A stretch of DNA of 64,000 nucleotides. It comes from Micropterix aruncella (lineage: Eukaryota > Arthropoda > Insecta > Lepidoptera > Micropterigidae). Positions 54,641 through 64,000 of the stretch are shown here, piece by piece. Both the position numbers and the translations under genes were made by a program. Below the pieces are notes generated by a model. It was given only the letters and a program-made list of their open reading frames with translations. It made no database searches and was not told the DNA's origin. Position 1 is the first letter of the stretch; every line of letters starts with the position of its first letter. The stretch is taken from contig OX155973.1 in assembly GCA_944548615.1 (NCBI GenBank), positions 19,507,543 to 19,571,542 of the forward strand. Reading direction: 5' to 3'.

Positions 54641-55480
54641 CTAAAATTAGCCAATTGGAAAGATACAAAAATTAGCCAATCGGAAGGATATATAAAAATT
54701 CCAATTGAAAAGATACAAACGATACATCTTCTTACAAATTATAAAATAAAAATTTGTAATATTATCATATATTTTTTTAAAATTAAATTGTTTTAAGATT
54801 AGTAACATATTTTGCCAAAAAAAGAGTATAAAAATATTTTTTTGTAACGATCCAGATTAGATGAAATTTGTGTGGATTTCATCAACACATTAGATGGTAT
54901 CTCTTTTCTGGGGTGATCGTATTTAAAACCTATGTTTTGACATCACTTTTGTATTTCTTTTTTTTTCTTTCATTCATTCAGATCGCTCATTCATTCGCAT
55001 TGAAATAAATAAATAATTAACTTACTAACTCATATTAACTGTATGTAAATAGGCAAATAAATAAAACAATAAATTGACCAATAAACTAAAGGGACCAACG
55101 TTTTATTATCTATATGTAATATTTTGTACTATTATTTTAGTATTAATATTGAATGTAGTTTACTTGTCAAATAACATCAGTACCACACACAAAAACGGTT
55201 GTGTCACCCCAAGACTCTCCCGGCAAGTAGACCACCCTTCTTTTCTCTGCTGTGTTCTTTTGGGTATTCCATAGGGTAGCAGACTTAGCTCAATATTCTG
55301 TTTAAAATACACATTGATGAAACTGGATTAGATCATTGAGTCTATTCCGGCTTTAAGTTTGAGTTATCGCTATGTACCTTTGCACTGATTTGCTGCCAAA
55401 ACGGATAAGATATTAGATAAAGAGTAGTCTAACTTTGTTATGGATGAAGCAAATGATATGACCAGCATTTCAACTATCAC
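54641..55480. other. Unassigned AT-rich DNA
   Basis: AGCCAATTGGAAAGATACAAA and close variants recur three times around 54647-54725. Around 55196-55235 CACCCCAAGACTCTCCCGGC is a short R-B-type fragment. No gene. Confidence 0.4.
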
Positions 55481-55890
55481 TTAATCCCCCATTTCCTGAT
55501 AATAATTTCTCGCGTGTCCTTACACCGGCAGAAAGCGGATGGGATGGTAGAGAGACGGATGAGATTGTCTGTCATAATACAATAATCTGTGGTCGTAATA
55601 ATCGAAGCGCATTGAGGATCGTAAATTGGCAGATTAATGGCTTTCCATCAGCTAGATCATTGAAGGGAGATTGCGTAATAAGCGGTGTCGATGGCGAAAT
55701 TTATCGTGCGAATAATTCGTTCCGTCGTGCGTCCAATCAGCCAATCAGCCCGCCGGATTCGATGGGAATGATCGGACTTAAGCGCGTCCGCCAGCCAACA
55801 TCTCACTGCTATAAAACATAAGTACCCAGGTACACCTATCCCTAGTCTATTGCGCCCTGTGAGGGTTTTAATACCTGCAGACCATGCATG
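55481..55890. other. Non-repetitive, moderately GC-rich stretch
   Basis: 55500-55810 resembles neither neighbouring repeats nor AT-rich filler (CACCGGCAGAAAGCGGATGG, GATTGCGTAATAAGCGGTG, CCAATCAGCCAATCAGCCCG). One 69-codon + frame has no recognised domain or splice context. It could be a regulatory element or an unrecognised exon. Confidence 0.3.
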
Positions 55891-55892
55891 AT

Positions 55893-56571
55893 GGAGCTAA
55901 TGGGCCCTGTTGAGTTGGCCACGAAAACCCATGTGTTCAGGGTCGGTCACACTCACGGGTCAACACCCATCCGGCGGCCTCCACGCATAAGGTGCGAGCC
56001 CGGGCAGAACTCTGCCCTGAGGGCTAGTTTCCCCCAGGAGTCAATCTTCTGGCGTCCCTGGACGGTTTGCGCACCGTGCGGCGGCAGCCAATCGATGGTG
56101 AATTCTGGCTAACAGTCGGGGGATTCTGGAAACAGTACTGTCTAGTGTCTCCTACAGAGCGGGGGTAGTTGTTGGCCTTACGGCGACTGCTCTTGAAACG
56201 ACCATCGGCTACCCGATTCCGGGTGAACAGCCGGGCAAATGATGCCGTGGTCCGCGATAGATTCAGTAGATACCGTATCACCGCTTCGTAAGGTAGAGGA
56301 CTGCGCAAGTGACCTCGAATCTTTAACCAGTCGGAAGACCAGAGTAATCTGGTTGCAACTGGTAGTAAGGGCGCGAGTGCGGCCCGCTGGGTGATTAACC
56401 TGGCTATCTCGCGGCAAGGCGTTGGCTTCTTACGGGCGTGTGGCGTAATTATACGGTGGACTGATTTCGTTCTAAATCTTCTGCGCTCACCTCACGGGAG
56501 ACAGAACGATCTAATATCGTTAAACTTCCTGAGGTGACAGGATCGCCTATTGTAGTCGACAGCTCTAGTTG
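55893..56571 (+). mobile_element. GC-rich retroposon family, copy G (full-length type)
   Basis: GGAGCTAATGGGCCCTGTTG start and GTAGTCGACAGCTCTAGTT end. A CCATGCA match at 55882-55888 and 56576-56582 may be a weak target duplication. It has several indels against other copies. An antisense frame runs over 56024-56308. Confidence 0.85.
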
Positions 56572-56754
56572 TAGCCCATGCAAGGTTGAGGTGGACATCA
56601 ACCTCTGAAGTCGAAATGTACATAAAACCATCGAGTATATATAGTACTAGTGGAATATTACCCGGTGTTGCCAGGGCGGCGTTTATGGTAGGTTCATGGC
56701 GACCGGTTGAACGGTATAGAAGTTGGTGTACTGTAGCGCCATCTAGTGGCGAGT

Positions 56755-57370
56755 TACAACAAAGTGGATATCGCTCAAACGATTGTTTAACCCCCCATGG
56801 TGCAAGTTTGTTAAACGTCAGGCCATGGTAAAAATGTGGGCAGGCAAGGGTAAATCTGTCTCGAAAGTTTGTGATTGTCGGAAATGTTGAGAGCGTAAGA
56901 GCAAGATGTCGAACCACAACAAGATAGTCAGACTAAGTGAAAGGGTCTGTTTTATCACAAATTCACACGGTAGTAAGTAAGGAAGTTGGCAAGTCCGTAC
57001 GTAAAAACGATTTTTTAACCCCCCATGATGCGAAGTTGTATAGCGTCAGGCGATGGTAAAAATTTGTGCAGACGAGGGTGAATCTGTCTTGAAAGCTTGT
57101 AATTGTCTGAAATTTTGAGGGCATAAGAACAAGATGTCGAACATCGACATCTCGTTGTTCATCACCGAAGATGGTGAACATCTGGTGAAGCTGGCAAGTC
57201 CGTACGTCCGAAAGATTGTTTAACCCCCATGATTCAAATTTGTATAGCGTCAGGCGCTGCTAAAAATTTGTGCAGGCGAGTGCAAATCTGTCTCTAAATA
57301 ATGCGATTGTCGGAAATGTTGAAGGCATAAGAGCAAGATGTCGAAACCTTACAAGATGGTCTGAACTAAA
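56755..57370. repeat. Tandem array, unit about 200-245 bp
   Basis: Three units, each with GATTGTTTAACCCCCCATG (or close), TGTATAGCGTCAGGC and GGTAAAAATTTGTGCAGG-like blocks, AATCTGTCT, and GGCATAAGAGCAAGATGTCG. Partial units recur at 57740-57890. Small palindromes (GATGTCGAACATCGACATC at 57133) lie inside. Confidence 0.8.
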
Positions 57371-57389
57371 GCGGGAATAAGACACCCAG

Positions 57390-57690
57390 ATCCTCAGATA
57401 CAAGAATGCTCAGAAGAAGCCTATGAAAAGGTGCAACATTGAGCCCTCTCAGTGGGAGCGTAAAGCGGAAGATCGCCCAGGATGGAGACTGCTAGTGCAG
57501 GGCAATGTAGATGATTTTGAAAAGGAGAGGCTGCTCGACTTAGATGCCAAGCGCGACGAGCTAAAGGTGCGGCCATACAGTATAATTACATCCATGGTAT
57601 CTTGACGTGCGCCAAATGTGCACGCACATTCCAAGCCAAGATCGGCTACATCAGTCACCTGAGGGCGCACCAGCAAAACCCTCAACCATA
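57390..57690 (+). pseudogene. LINE C-terminus with C2H2 zinc finger
   Basis: CNIEPSQWERKAEDRPGWRL, then a [17 protein letters not shown] helix, then after a one-base frameshift near 57595 [19 protein letters not shown] with Arg-Ala-His. The C-x2-C-x12-H-x3-4-H finger after a W..DR..W helix is the standard C-terminal end of a widespread LINE group (…C..C.r.f.srIGL.sH.RaH). A poly(T) follows at 57690. No reverse transcriptase upstream: the piece is 5'-truncated and lies between tandem units. Confidence 0.8.
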
Positions 57691-57739
57691 TTTTTTTTTT
57701 TTAAAAGTCCATAATGCAGTTGCTAAGGCCGAACACGGC

Positions 57740-57890
57740 TAGGACTGAGGATATATATACAAGATGGTCAGACTAAGTTAAAGAGCCTCTTGTATCACAA
57801 ATTCACACTGTAGTAAGGAATGGAGTTGGCAAGTTCGTACGCTCAAATGATTCTTTAACGCCCCACGATGCAAATTTGCATATCTTTTTA
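57740..57890. repeat. Partial unit of the 56755-57370 array
   Basis: AAGATGGTCAGACTAAGT, ATCACAAATTCACAC and GTTGGCAAGTTCGTACG match 56918-57005, followed by the start of a GATTCTTTAACGCCCCACG unit. Confidence 0.8.
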
Positions 57891-58136
57891 CAATTATCGC
57901 CACTATTTACTATCTTCCTCTCTCCATATTAGGTCTCGATCGCACTAGTTATTTCGTTCTTTTTGATCTCTTTTGACAATATTTTTAAACGATTGGAAAT
58001 ATAATAAAAAATAAATATATTACAGTCAAAAAAAAGTTGTAAAAATGGAAGTAACACAATTTTTGACTTTGGGACTTAAAACCCTATACAAATTTGTATC
58101 ATGGCGGTTAACCAACCGTTTGAATCGGTTATAGTC

Positions 58137-58556
58137 CAGTGTTTTTGAACCCTTTTTAGATCGCGACTTCCTTTTTGGTAAAAAATTTAAAAAAAACCTT
58201 AGACTGTAAGTTAGTTCTCTCGACTCCCTTTAGTCTCTTCCACAGCTGTACCTGTAAGCATCCAATAAATAAAGTTTTGTAAAAAACATGGCGCAAACCA
58301 CATTAATTTTAACTGTTTTTCACTTTTGAAGCTGTACCTGTTTCATCTGAGATCAACAGAATGTTTTGTATATGCGATAGCAAAACACATAATAAATATG
58401 TTTCTCTTCCTAAGTTGCAAATGTGGGCATATTAGATAAATAAAGATTTTGTAATATTTTTAATTTTTAATTTTTAAATATCCTGCGATCCCCCGGGAGT
58501 CTCAGGGAGCCGCGACCCACCGGTTGAAAACCACTGGGTTAAACAATCTATTGTGT
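58137..58556. mobile_element. hAT-like non-autonomous element
   Basis: CCAGTGTTTTTGAACCC at the left and CCGGTTGAAAACCACTGG at the right are inverted termini of the CAGTG..CACTG hAT style, with GATCGCGAC/GCCGCGACCC subterminal motifs. Target duplication unclear. No transposase. Confidence 0.55.
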
Positions 58557-59370
58557 ACCTACTAATAAGGTCAAACAAAGTCTCAAAGTCAAAAATTGGG
58601 TTCCTCTCTACTCTTTTTGAGCATTGATTGACAACTATAAACTCCCTGTAGCCTAATATAGGAACAAATCCGAATTTTTTTCTTTATTAAACTAAAAAAA
58701 AATGAAAAAGTGAGTTTATTTTTCATCTGCGTCGTCCGTTTCAAAAACGACCTCCCAATGTTCTTTTTTTTCGAATTTTCTTCATAAAAAAACCACTCAT
58801 ACACCATTCATTCTTAAAAACCTACGCGTTGACCCTAAAATAAAATATTTACATTTTTACATGTCCTAGCGCAAGCTACTTTTTACGCTTGTACCTTCGT
58901 TTTCTACAGAAGTATTAAGGCGAAGTCTGGGTTCACAATATGAGGTATCGTTATGTATATTTCTACTTAGTACAAGTTCGTCCGCTCAAGAGTGTGATAC
59001 TTACGTGGTGACCACGCGAATATACAACGAACAAAACTCTGTAGTACAGACCCATAAAGACAAGGAACTACGGCATTGAGCGCATTGCCTCTTTACTCTT
59101 CACATCGTATTGCCTGTTCTGATCGCATAGCAAACCACTGAATCAACAAAGTACCAGCAAAATCGACCCGACGTATTCAATGAGGGCTTAGGTCGTGGAA
59201 GTAGGTACTAGACAAGACATTTCCATGCAACGTAAACGAATACAAATGGGCATTCCTTGCAAAGTGCTCGCGCGTTGAACTCCCATTCCATACAATCATG
59301 ATGTTGGCTCGGCTATGTATCGAAATAGTGATATTTTTAGTAGCAAACAAGAAAAGACATGTTAATATAT
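58557..59370. other. Unassigned DNA
   Basis: No gene or repeat boundary recognised. Confidence 0.4.
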
Positions 59371-61183
59371 CAAATCAAATCAAATCAAATTGTTTATTGT
59401 CTTAAAAACTAATACATAGTTGTATAGACAGTAGTATTACATTTGGCCGTGATAACATTGAATTCTTTTTAATGATCAAATTCTTCTACTACTAATCAAA
59501 ACGTAAAATGTTACTCGTAAGAATGAAGAAGGTATTATTGTAGAATAAAATCGAGTCTCACCATTTAGTTTACCAGATTAAAAACACAGAGTAAATTATT
59601 CTTTAAAATACCGATAAAAATAAGTTTTTTTAGTATAAAATTAATAAATGTAATGTCAAAAATAACAAAAAAAAGTGACGGTTGTCAAAAAGTAAAATAA
59701 AATGTCTTAGTGATTATATTGTAAATAAAAATAGTCAAGGTATAATTAATATGTGCCTACCTAATAATAAAAAATAGTTAATACGTTTTAGTCAAATTGA
59801 AAATCGTTTTAAAACCTATTACAGAAAGAGATATAGTCGAGATGCAGACAGTTTTTAGAGATCGTTAATGTCGTACAATTCTCTTTCAATTAGATATAAT
59901 TTGAGTTTATTTTTAAATTGGAGCATTTTTCCTTCGCGGCATATATTTTTTATACTAGAGGGTAGCTTATTGTAGCATATAATTCCGACGTAGCTCGGAT
60001 TCCTGTTAAAAAGTTCTAGATTTGGACGAGGAAGAATCAGATTGTTTCTCCCCCTGGTAAAGTGTTTATGGGTATCTGAATGTATCGGCAGCTGAGCTAG
60101 GTTTTTTGTGATCAATTTAACGCATTCTAAAACGTATAGAGATGGAAGGGTGAGGATTTTAAGCCTTCTGAAATGACCACGGCATGATTCTACATAACCC
60201 AGATTACTTAAAATTCGAATGGCCCGTTTTTGCAATGAAAAAATATGTTGCCTTAGATCGATGGTGCATTGCGCCCAGAAGAGAATACCGTAACGGAGAA
60301 AAGACTCAAAATAAGCGAAATAAATCGTTTTCGTGTCCTTAGAATTAATCAGTTTTCGTATTTGGCGCAGCAGAAAACAGGCACTAGAAAGTTTGTCACT
60401 TAATTGTTCTCCGTGTGCATTCCATCTCAAGTGATTATCTAAAACTAAACCAAGAAATTTGTGAGAACTGACATCGGCTATGTTGTTTTTCCCAATATGT
60501 ACCTGTGGAGTATTTTGTATTTTATTTTGCTGAGAGGATATAAACATTGAAACAGTTTTGGACGTGTTAAGGGATAACTTGTTTCTCTCAAACCATGCAT
60601 TTAGTGAAACCAATTCAGCATTTAAAGTTGTAACAACTTGGTCAATATTAGAATGTGCATAGTTTATGCTGGTGTCATCCGCAAATAATGTTACTTTGGA
60701 ATGTGTTAAGGCAGTTGGGAGGTCATTTATGTATAAAAGGAAAAGGGTTGGTCCCAGAATACTCCCTTGTGGAACTCCGCACTTTACTTCGCACACATTG
60801 GACATTACATTCTTTAATAATCCGCCTTCGTAGTTACAAAGTTGTACTACTTGTTTCCGATTTGATAGGTAACTGGAGAACCACTTAAGACTGTTCCCTC
60901 GGATGCCGTATTTGTCAAGTTTACTAAGCAATATATTGTGATTCACCATGTCGAACGCTTTTGAGAGATCGCAGAAGACCGTGCCTGAATAAAGTTTCGC
61001 GTCAACATTACTGTACATTGTTGATAAAATATTATGTAGTGCATCTATTGTTCCTTTATTTCTCCTAAAACCAAATTGAGTTTTTGATATAATATCTTTA
61101 TTTTCTAGATATTTGACTAACCTGATATTAACTATTTTCTCAAGAATTTTTGAAAAAACCGGCAGTAGAGCTGTAGTTAGCAA
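59371..61183 (-). mobile_element. 5'-truncated non-LTR retrotransposon (CR1/Jockey group)
   Basis: Minus strand: truncated reverse transcriptase frame, about 480 bp of 3' UTR, and a (ATTTG)n tail (AATCAAATCAAATCAAATTG on +). The 5' edge falls within the conserved LLPVFSKILEK region. Other 3' UTR copies lie at 13172-13800 and 35330-37080. Confidence 0.88.
59855..61183 (-). CDS. LINE reverse transcriptase, 5'-truncated but otherwise open
   Basis: A 442-codon frame with no internal stop. From the N-terminus: LLPVFSKILEKIV, QFGFRRNKGTIDAL (fingers), FCDLSKAFDMVNHNILL (motif A, catalytic Asp), GVPQGSILGPTLFLLYINDL (motif B), LFADDTSINY (motif C, with the two Asp), WFERNKLSLNTSKT (motif D), FLGLVLDNHLRW (motif E/thumb), LQKRAIRIL and a C-terminal YNKLPSSIKN segment, stop at 59855-59857. 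The endonuclease domain and the first reverse transcriptase motifs are missing, and the nominal first codon is TTG, so it is a retrotransposition-truncated copy and not a translatable gene. Clean conservation of the catalytic motifs suggests a fairly recent insertion. Confidence 0.9.
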   Translation of the reverse strand: MLTTALLPVFSKILEKIVNIRLVKYLENKDIISKTQFGFRRNKGTIDALHNILSTMYSNVDAKLYSGTVFCDLSKAFDMVNHNILLSKLDKYGIRGNSLKWFSSYLSNRKQVVQLCNYEGGLLKNVMSNVCEVKCGVPQGSILGPTLFLLYINDLPTALTHSKVTLFADDTSINYAHSNIDQVVTTLNAELVSLNAWFERNKLSLNTSKTVSMFISSQQNKIQNTPQVHIGKNNIADVSSHKFLGLVLDNHLRWNAHGEQLSDKLSSACFLLRQIRKLINSKDTKTIYFAYFESFLRYGILFWAQCTIDLRQHIFSLQKRAIRILSNLGYVESCRGHFRRLKILTLPSLYVLECVKLITKNLAQLPIHSDTHKHFTRGRNNLILPRPNLELFNRNPSYVGIICYNKLPSSIKNICREGKMLQFKNKLKLYLIERELYDINDL

Positions 61184-62245
61184 TATCAGTATATAAATTC
61201 AATATATCAATCATTCATAAATTCAATATATCAAATCAGCAATATAAATTCCTATTACAAGAACAATAATTTAGAGAATTGAAAAACACGACTGCCGTTA
61301 CAAAAAGTGAACTACTGTATTAAAAATTATTAAAAACACTTTGTTCGCGCTAAAAAACACGTTTGTTACAGAATAAAGTTCTTCGTTGAAACAAAATTCA
61401 ATTTACGGAAGCTCCGCTACGTCCCCGTGGACGCGTGTTTTCTCTATAATCATCCAGTGCTTAAAGACGATTGCGCACTCTGTGGGTCAGTCATCGGGCC
61501 TTTTCCAAGGCCCGTCGAGCGGGGATTCACGTGAGCCGGGCCTATTCACCCTGCTTTCAGAGTGTGATTTCGCAGGGCTGTACGCCCTGCGGCAGGTATC
61601 AAAAAATGTTTTCGAACCACCGTCGCCCCACTCAGTCGGTTGCCCTCGGTCCTTAAGTAATAAAACTGTTTTGTTTGAAGTATTTGTGGTTTATTTATCT
61701 ATCCATATATCATAGATACATATATATTTTCGGAATATACTTAAACCAGACCTTTCATTTGATACTAAACACGATATATTGATCTTAATTTATTGATATT
61801 TGGACATATAGACAATATTTATACGACATTTGAACAGTTTACATTCCATAATACTCGCGACGACATAATGATTCTAACAATATGACACACTTCGTAATCG
61901 GTTCAAGCGTTTAGGTTATGGTGGAATAGAGAAACAGAAAACAGACATACACGAATCCTGAACATAGTACACTCCTTTTTGTTAGGAAATCGTGTAAAAA
62001 AGAGCTCAGACACCGATCAACAATGACCCACCGGTCTCCACTTATTAGCAACCCTTTCTTGAACTATGTGTTGGTAGTTTACAAAGAGTAGTTCTTTGTT
62101 ATTCTTTTCATTTCATATAATCACTTAAAAATATCCCAAAAAAACTCTCTATATACCATAATAATAATGCAATTTTAACTCCAGTACTGAAAAGAATGCT
62201 ATAATGAAAACCGCATTAAATTCAGTACGTAAGTTTTTGTATTAT
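61184..62245. other. Unassigned DNA with a GC-richer block
   Basis: 61380-61660 is GC-richer with CCGTGGACGCG, AAGGCCCGTCGAGCGGGG and GGGCTGTACGCCCTGCGG, then AATAAAACTG. It could be an LTR or UTR fragment but I cannot confirm. 61705-61808 is the inverse of 39609-39700. Confidence 0.35.
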
Positions 62246-62945
62246 AAATAGGATAGAAAACGAATTTACCGCGTGAAATTTGTAGGACCCGACGTTTCGG
62301 TGACGTTGCAGCCGCCGTTGTATAGGGTAGACTGAAGAGCTGTCAGTCCGATGTTTTGCGGGTAGGCCGCAAACCGCTGCCGCCACTGCGTAGGTTATAA
62401 CGGTGGTGGGGGGCCGGGCTCGGAGCGCTGGAATTTTGAAAATCCGTCTTGCACACAACACTCACTGTATCCTGTTTTACGTCTTTGCGTTCGGCGTTCG
62501 GCGGCGGGAACATTTTAAGAAGAGGGTTCCACGTAAAAGAGAGTTTGTAGCCGTCGCCTCTATTGAAGTTCGGAGTTCTTCTTATTTCAATGGCTTACCG
62601 GATTATGCGAGGAAAGTAGAATTGTTCCTTGGATAGAACAATGGGATTTTGAAACTGCATCCAGTGGTTACTTCCGCTATCCAATATATGTTCGCAGATC
62701 GCCGATTTTTCTCGCTGAACGTTTTTAACAGCTTTGATGTGTTCTGTCAGTCGCGTGGCTATGGGCCATTTCGTTTGTCCAACGTATCATTCGACTTTAT
62801 ACACACCCGGGGTTTGCAGTGGTATTACATCCTTTACAGGCCTCAAAAATCGAGCTATATTTTGGGTCGGTTTGAAGATCTTCAAACCGTCTCCCAAAAT
62901 CATATTTTTGTACAGAGTACAGACTGGACCTGGTTATAATTTTAT
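62246..62945 (-). pseudogene. Penelope-like element remnant, GIY-YIG endonuclease end
   Basis: The minus strand, right to left, reads IARFLRPVKDVIPLQTPGVY then KVE, an in-frame stop, YVGQTKWPIATRLTEHIKAV, SAICEHILDSGSNHW, an IIR-stop-AIEI segment, NFNRGDGYKLSFTWNPLL and a Ser/Pro/Arg-rich tail ending at TGA 62343-62345. GVYK..YVGQT..R..EH and the C-terminal I-x-R..NFNR.DG are hallmarks of the GIY-YIG domain of Penelope-like elements. Two in-frame stops and loss of the CxCG segment before YVGQ make it inactive. The 3' terminal 62246-62310 (GAAAACGAATTTACCGCG, CCCGACGTTTCGGTGACG) recurs at 24236-24352 and 24748-24880. The reverse transcriptase half is absent. Confidence 0.85.
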
Positions 62946-64000
62946 TTTAAATATAGATGTAGTAATAACATGCATATTGCCACGCACTAAACGAGACGCG
63001 CTAAAATGCAAAACCAGATATGCACGTTATTTATTGCCATTTATACTGTTTAATGGTCTAAGCTAAACTGATTTAAATCGTAAGATAACTAGAGCGATAC
63101 CATTCCAGTTAACTTGCGATTTATACCTTAATCCAGTGGTAAATGGTTGGATTTATGGGTAATCACACTCTGTTAGAGAAATACTAAAACGAGTTTACTT
63201 AAATCGTATAGGAATGCGATGAATCTTCACTTTATGTATGTATAATATACGATGGTCATCGAAGTGGAAACACTGGATAGGACCTAAAAACGTGAGTAGG
63301 GTGAGCATACGTACGCCTTCCCGACTGACGCTCGATCCACTTACTTTTAGCCTAGGTGTAACACAAATTATGGTGTAAATTCATTATTGCCATGTGCTAG
63401 GAAGGCATAGTATAGTAGGCTTTAGCAAAGTAGGTTTTAGCGAAATTGACTTATTTAACTACGACAGTAATAAGTCCTTTGTTAAGGAGGTCCGTAAAAC
63501 GCTGGTGATCAAATCGGATTAAATTAAGTTAGCATCCCGCATTCCTACACGCACATACACCCTACAGATACACACACACACACACACACACACACACTTA
63601 CACTCTCCATCACACAACATACATCATCGCCCATAAATTAACACCCACATAAACACAAATAGCGTACTTTTCTTTTTTATTATGTAACATACTTTATATT
63701 CATGTTTAATATTGTAAATAACTTAAAAATCCATTGGCTTTGCAATCGTTGTATATTGTTTATATTTTAATATTATGCTTTGCCTTATGTTTTTAATAAA
63801 TTATAATAATGTATAATTTTTTGAAGTAAATAATATAGAACTGGAAGGCATTGAGCTACTGCACTGTATACATATGTGTAAAGTGTGTAGGGTGGCCCAA
63901 GAGAAACTTTTGATTTCAAAATATATCTTTTTATTTTTTAAAGAAAGTATAATATTTACTAATATGCAGGTACATACCATAGGTATTTTACTAAAAAAAT
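62946..64000. other. Unassigned AT-rich DNA
   Basis: No gene recognised. A CA microsatellite lies at 63570-63597. Confidence 0.4.
63570..63597. repeat. (CA)n microsatellite
   Basis: About 14 CA units within a longer ACA-rich stretch. Confidence 0.95.

Noticed and set aside
62340..62500. Hammerhead ribozyme in the Penelope-like 3' end
   Set aside because: ACCGAAACGTC resembles the GAAA part, but no CTGANGA core was found at a suitable distance.
63060..63560. Further coding exons of the PAN-domain gene near the right edge
   Set aside because: No segment with splice sites and a matching cysteine pattern was seen.

Overview
The window is a repeat-dense piece of an insect nuclear genome, most probably from a moth or butterfly (Lepidoptera). 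The case rests on AT-rich intergenic DNA, Helitrons whose 5' ends begin TCCTACTA (the Lep1 type known from Lepidoptera), piggyBac-type MITEs flanked by TTAA, a Penelope-like element, a BEL/Pao retrotransposon and several non-LTR (LINE) lineages. I see no bacterial-style operons, tRNAs, rRNAs or CRISPR arrays. Species cannot be named from this sequence alone.

Only one host gene is supported. Two spliced exons on the + strand (27209-27284 and 29217-29349) encode a signal peptide followed by the start of a PAN/apple-like cysteine domain. A speculative 5' exon or promoter lies at 26442-26491. The rest of the gene was not found and probably lies further right, so much of the right half may be intronic. 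Two stretches rich in homeodomain-type sites (about 23990-24180 and 31560-32130) look like non-repetitive regulatory candidates around this gene.

Layout. 1-9.2 kb: a long foldback element (2095-2750), a GC-rich retroposon copy, a piggyBac MITE, a decayed LINE reverse transcriptase and an internally deleted mariner. 10-18.6 kb: three GC-rich retroposon copies, LINE fragments, a second piggyBac MITE and two giant (TA)n tracts next to duplicated flanks. 19.6-24.9 kb: a minisatellite-bearing element interrupted by a LINE, a LINE C-terminus and Penelope-type inverted ends. 26-32 kb: the host gene. 32.8-39.6 kb: a TIR element, two Helitrons, a LINE 3' UTR interrupted twice and a long hairpin. 40-48.4 kb: a full-length, apparently intact BEL/Pao element with identical LTRs, sitting inside a Lep1-like Helitron. 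49.7-58.6 kb: more nested Helitrons, MITEs and retroposons, and a tandem array around a LINE zinc finger. 59.3-63 kb: a 5'-truncated LINE with a long open reverse transcriptase frame, and a Penelope-like GIY-YIG remnant.

The least familiar item is a GC-rich, roughly 620-700 bp retroposon family with seven main copies plus one half copy here. Three copies have clear 11-15 bp target-site duplications, some are 5'-truncated, and it has no recognisable sense protein or poly(A) tail. It falls into two subfamilies, and several copies keep a related antisense reading frame. No cooperative gene system is visible: the story is one of nested transposition around a sparsely spaced host gene.
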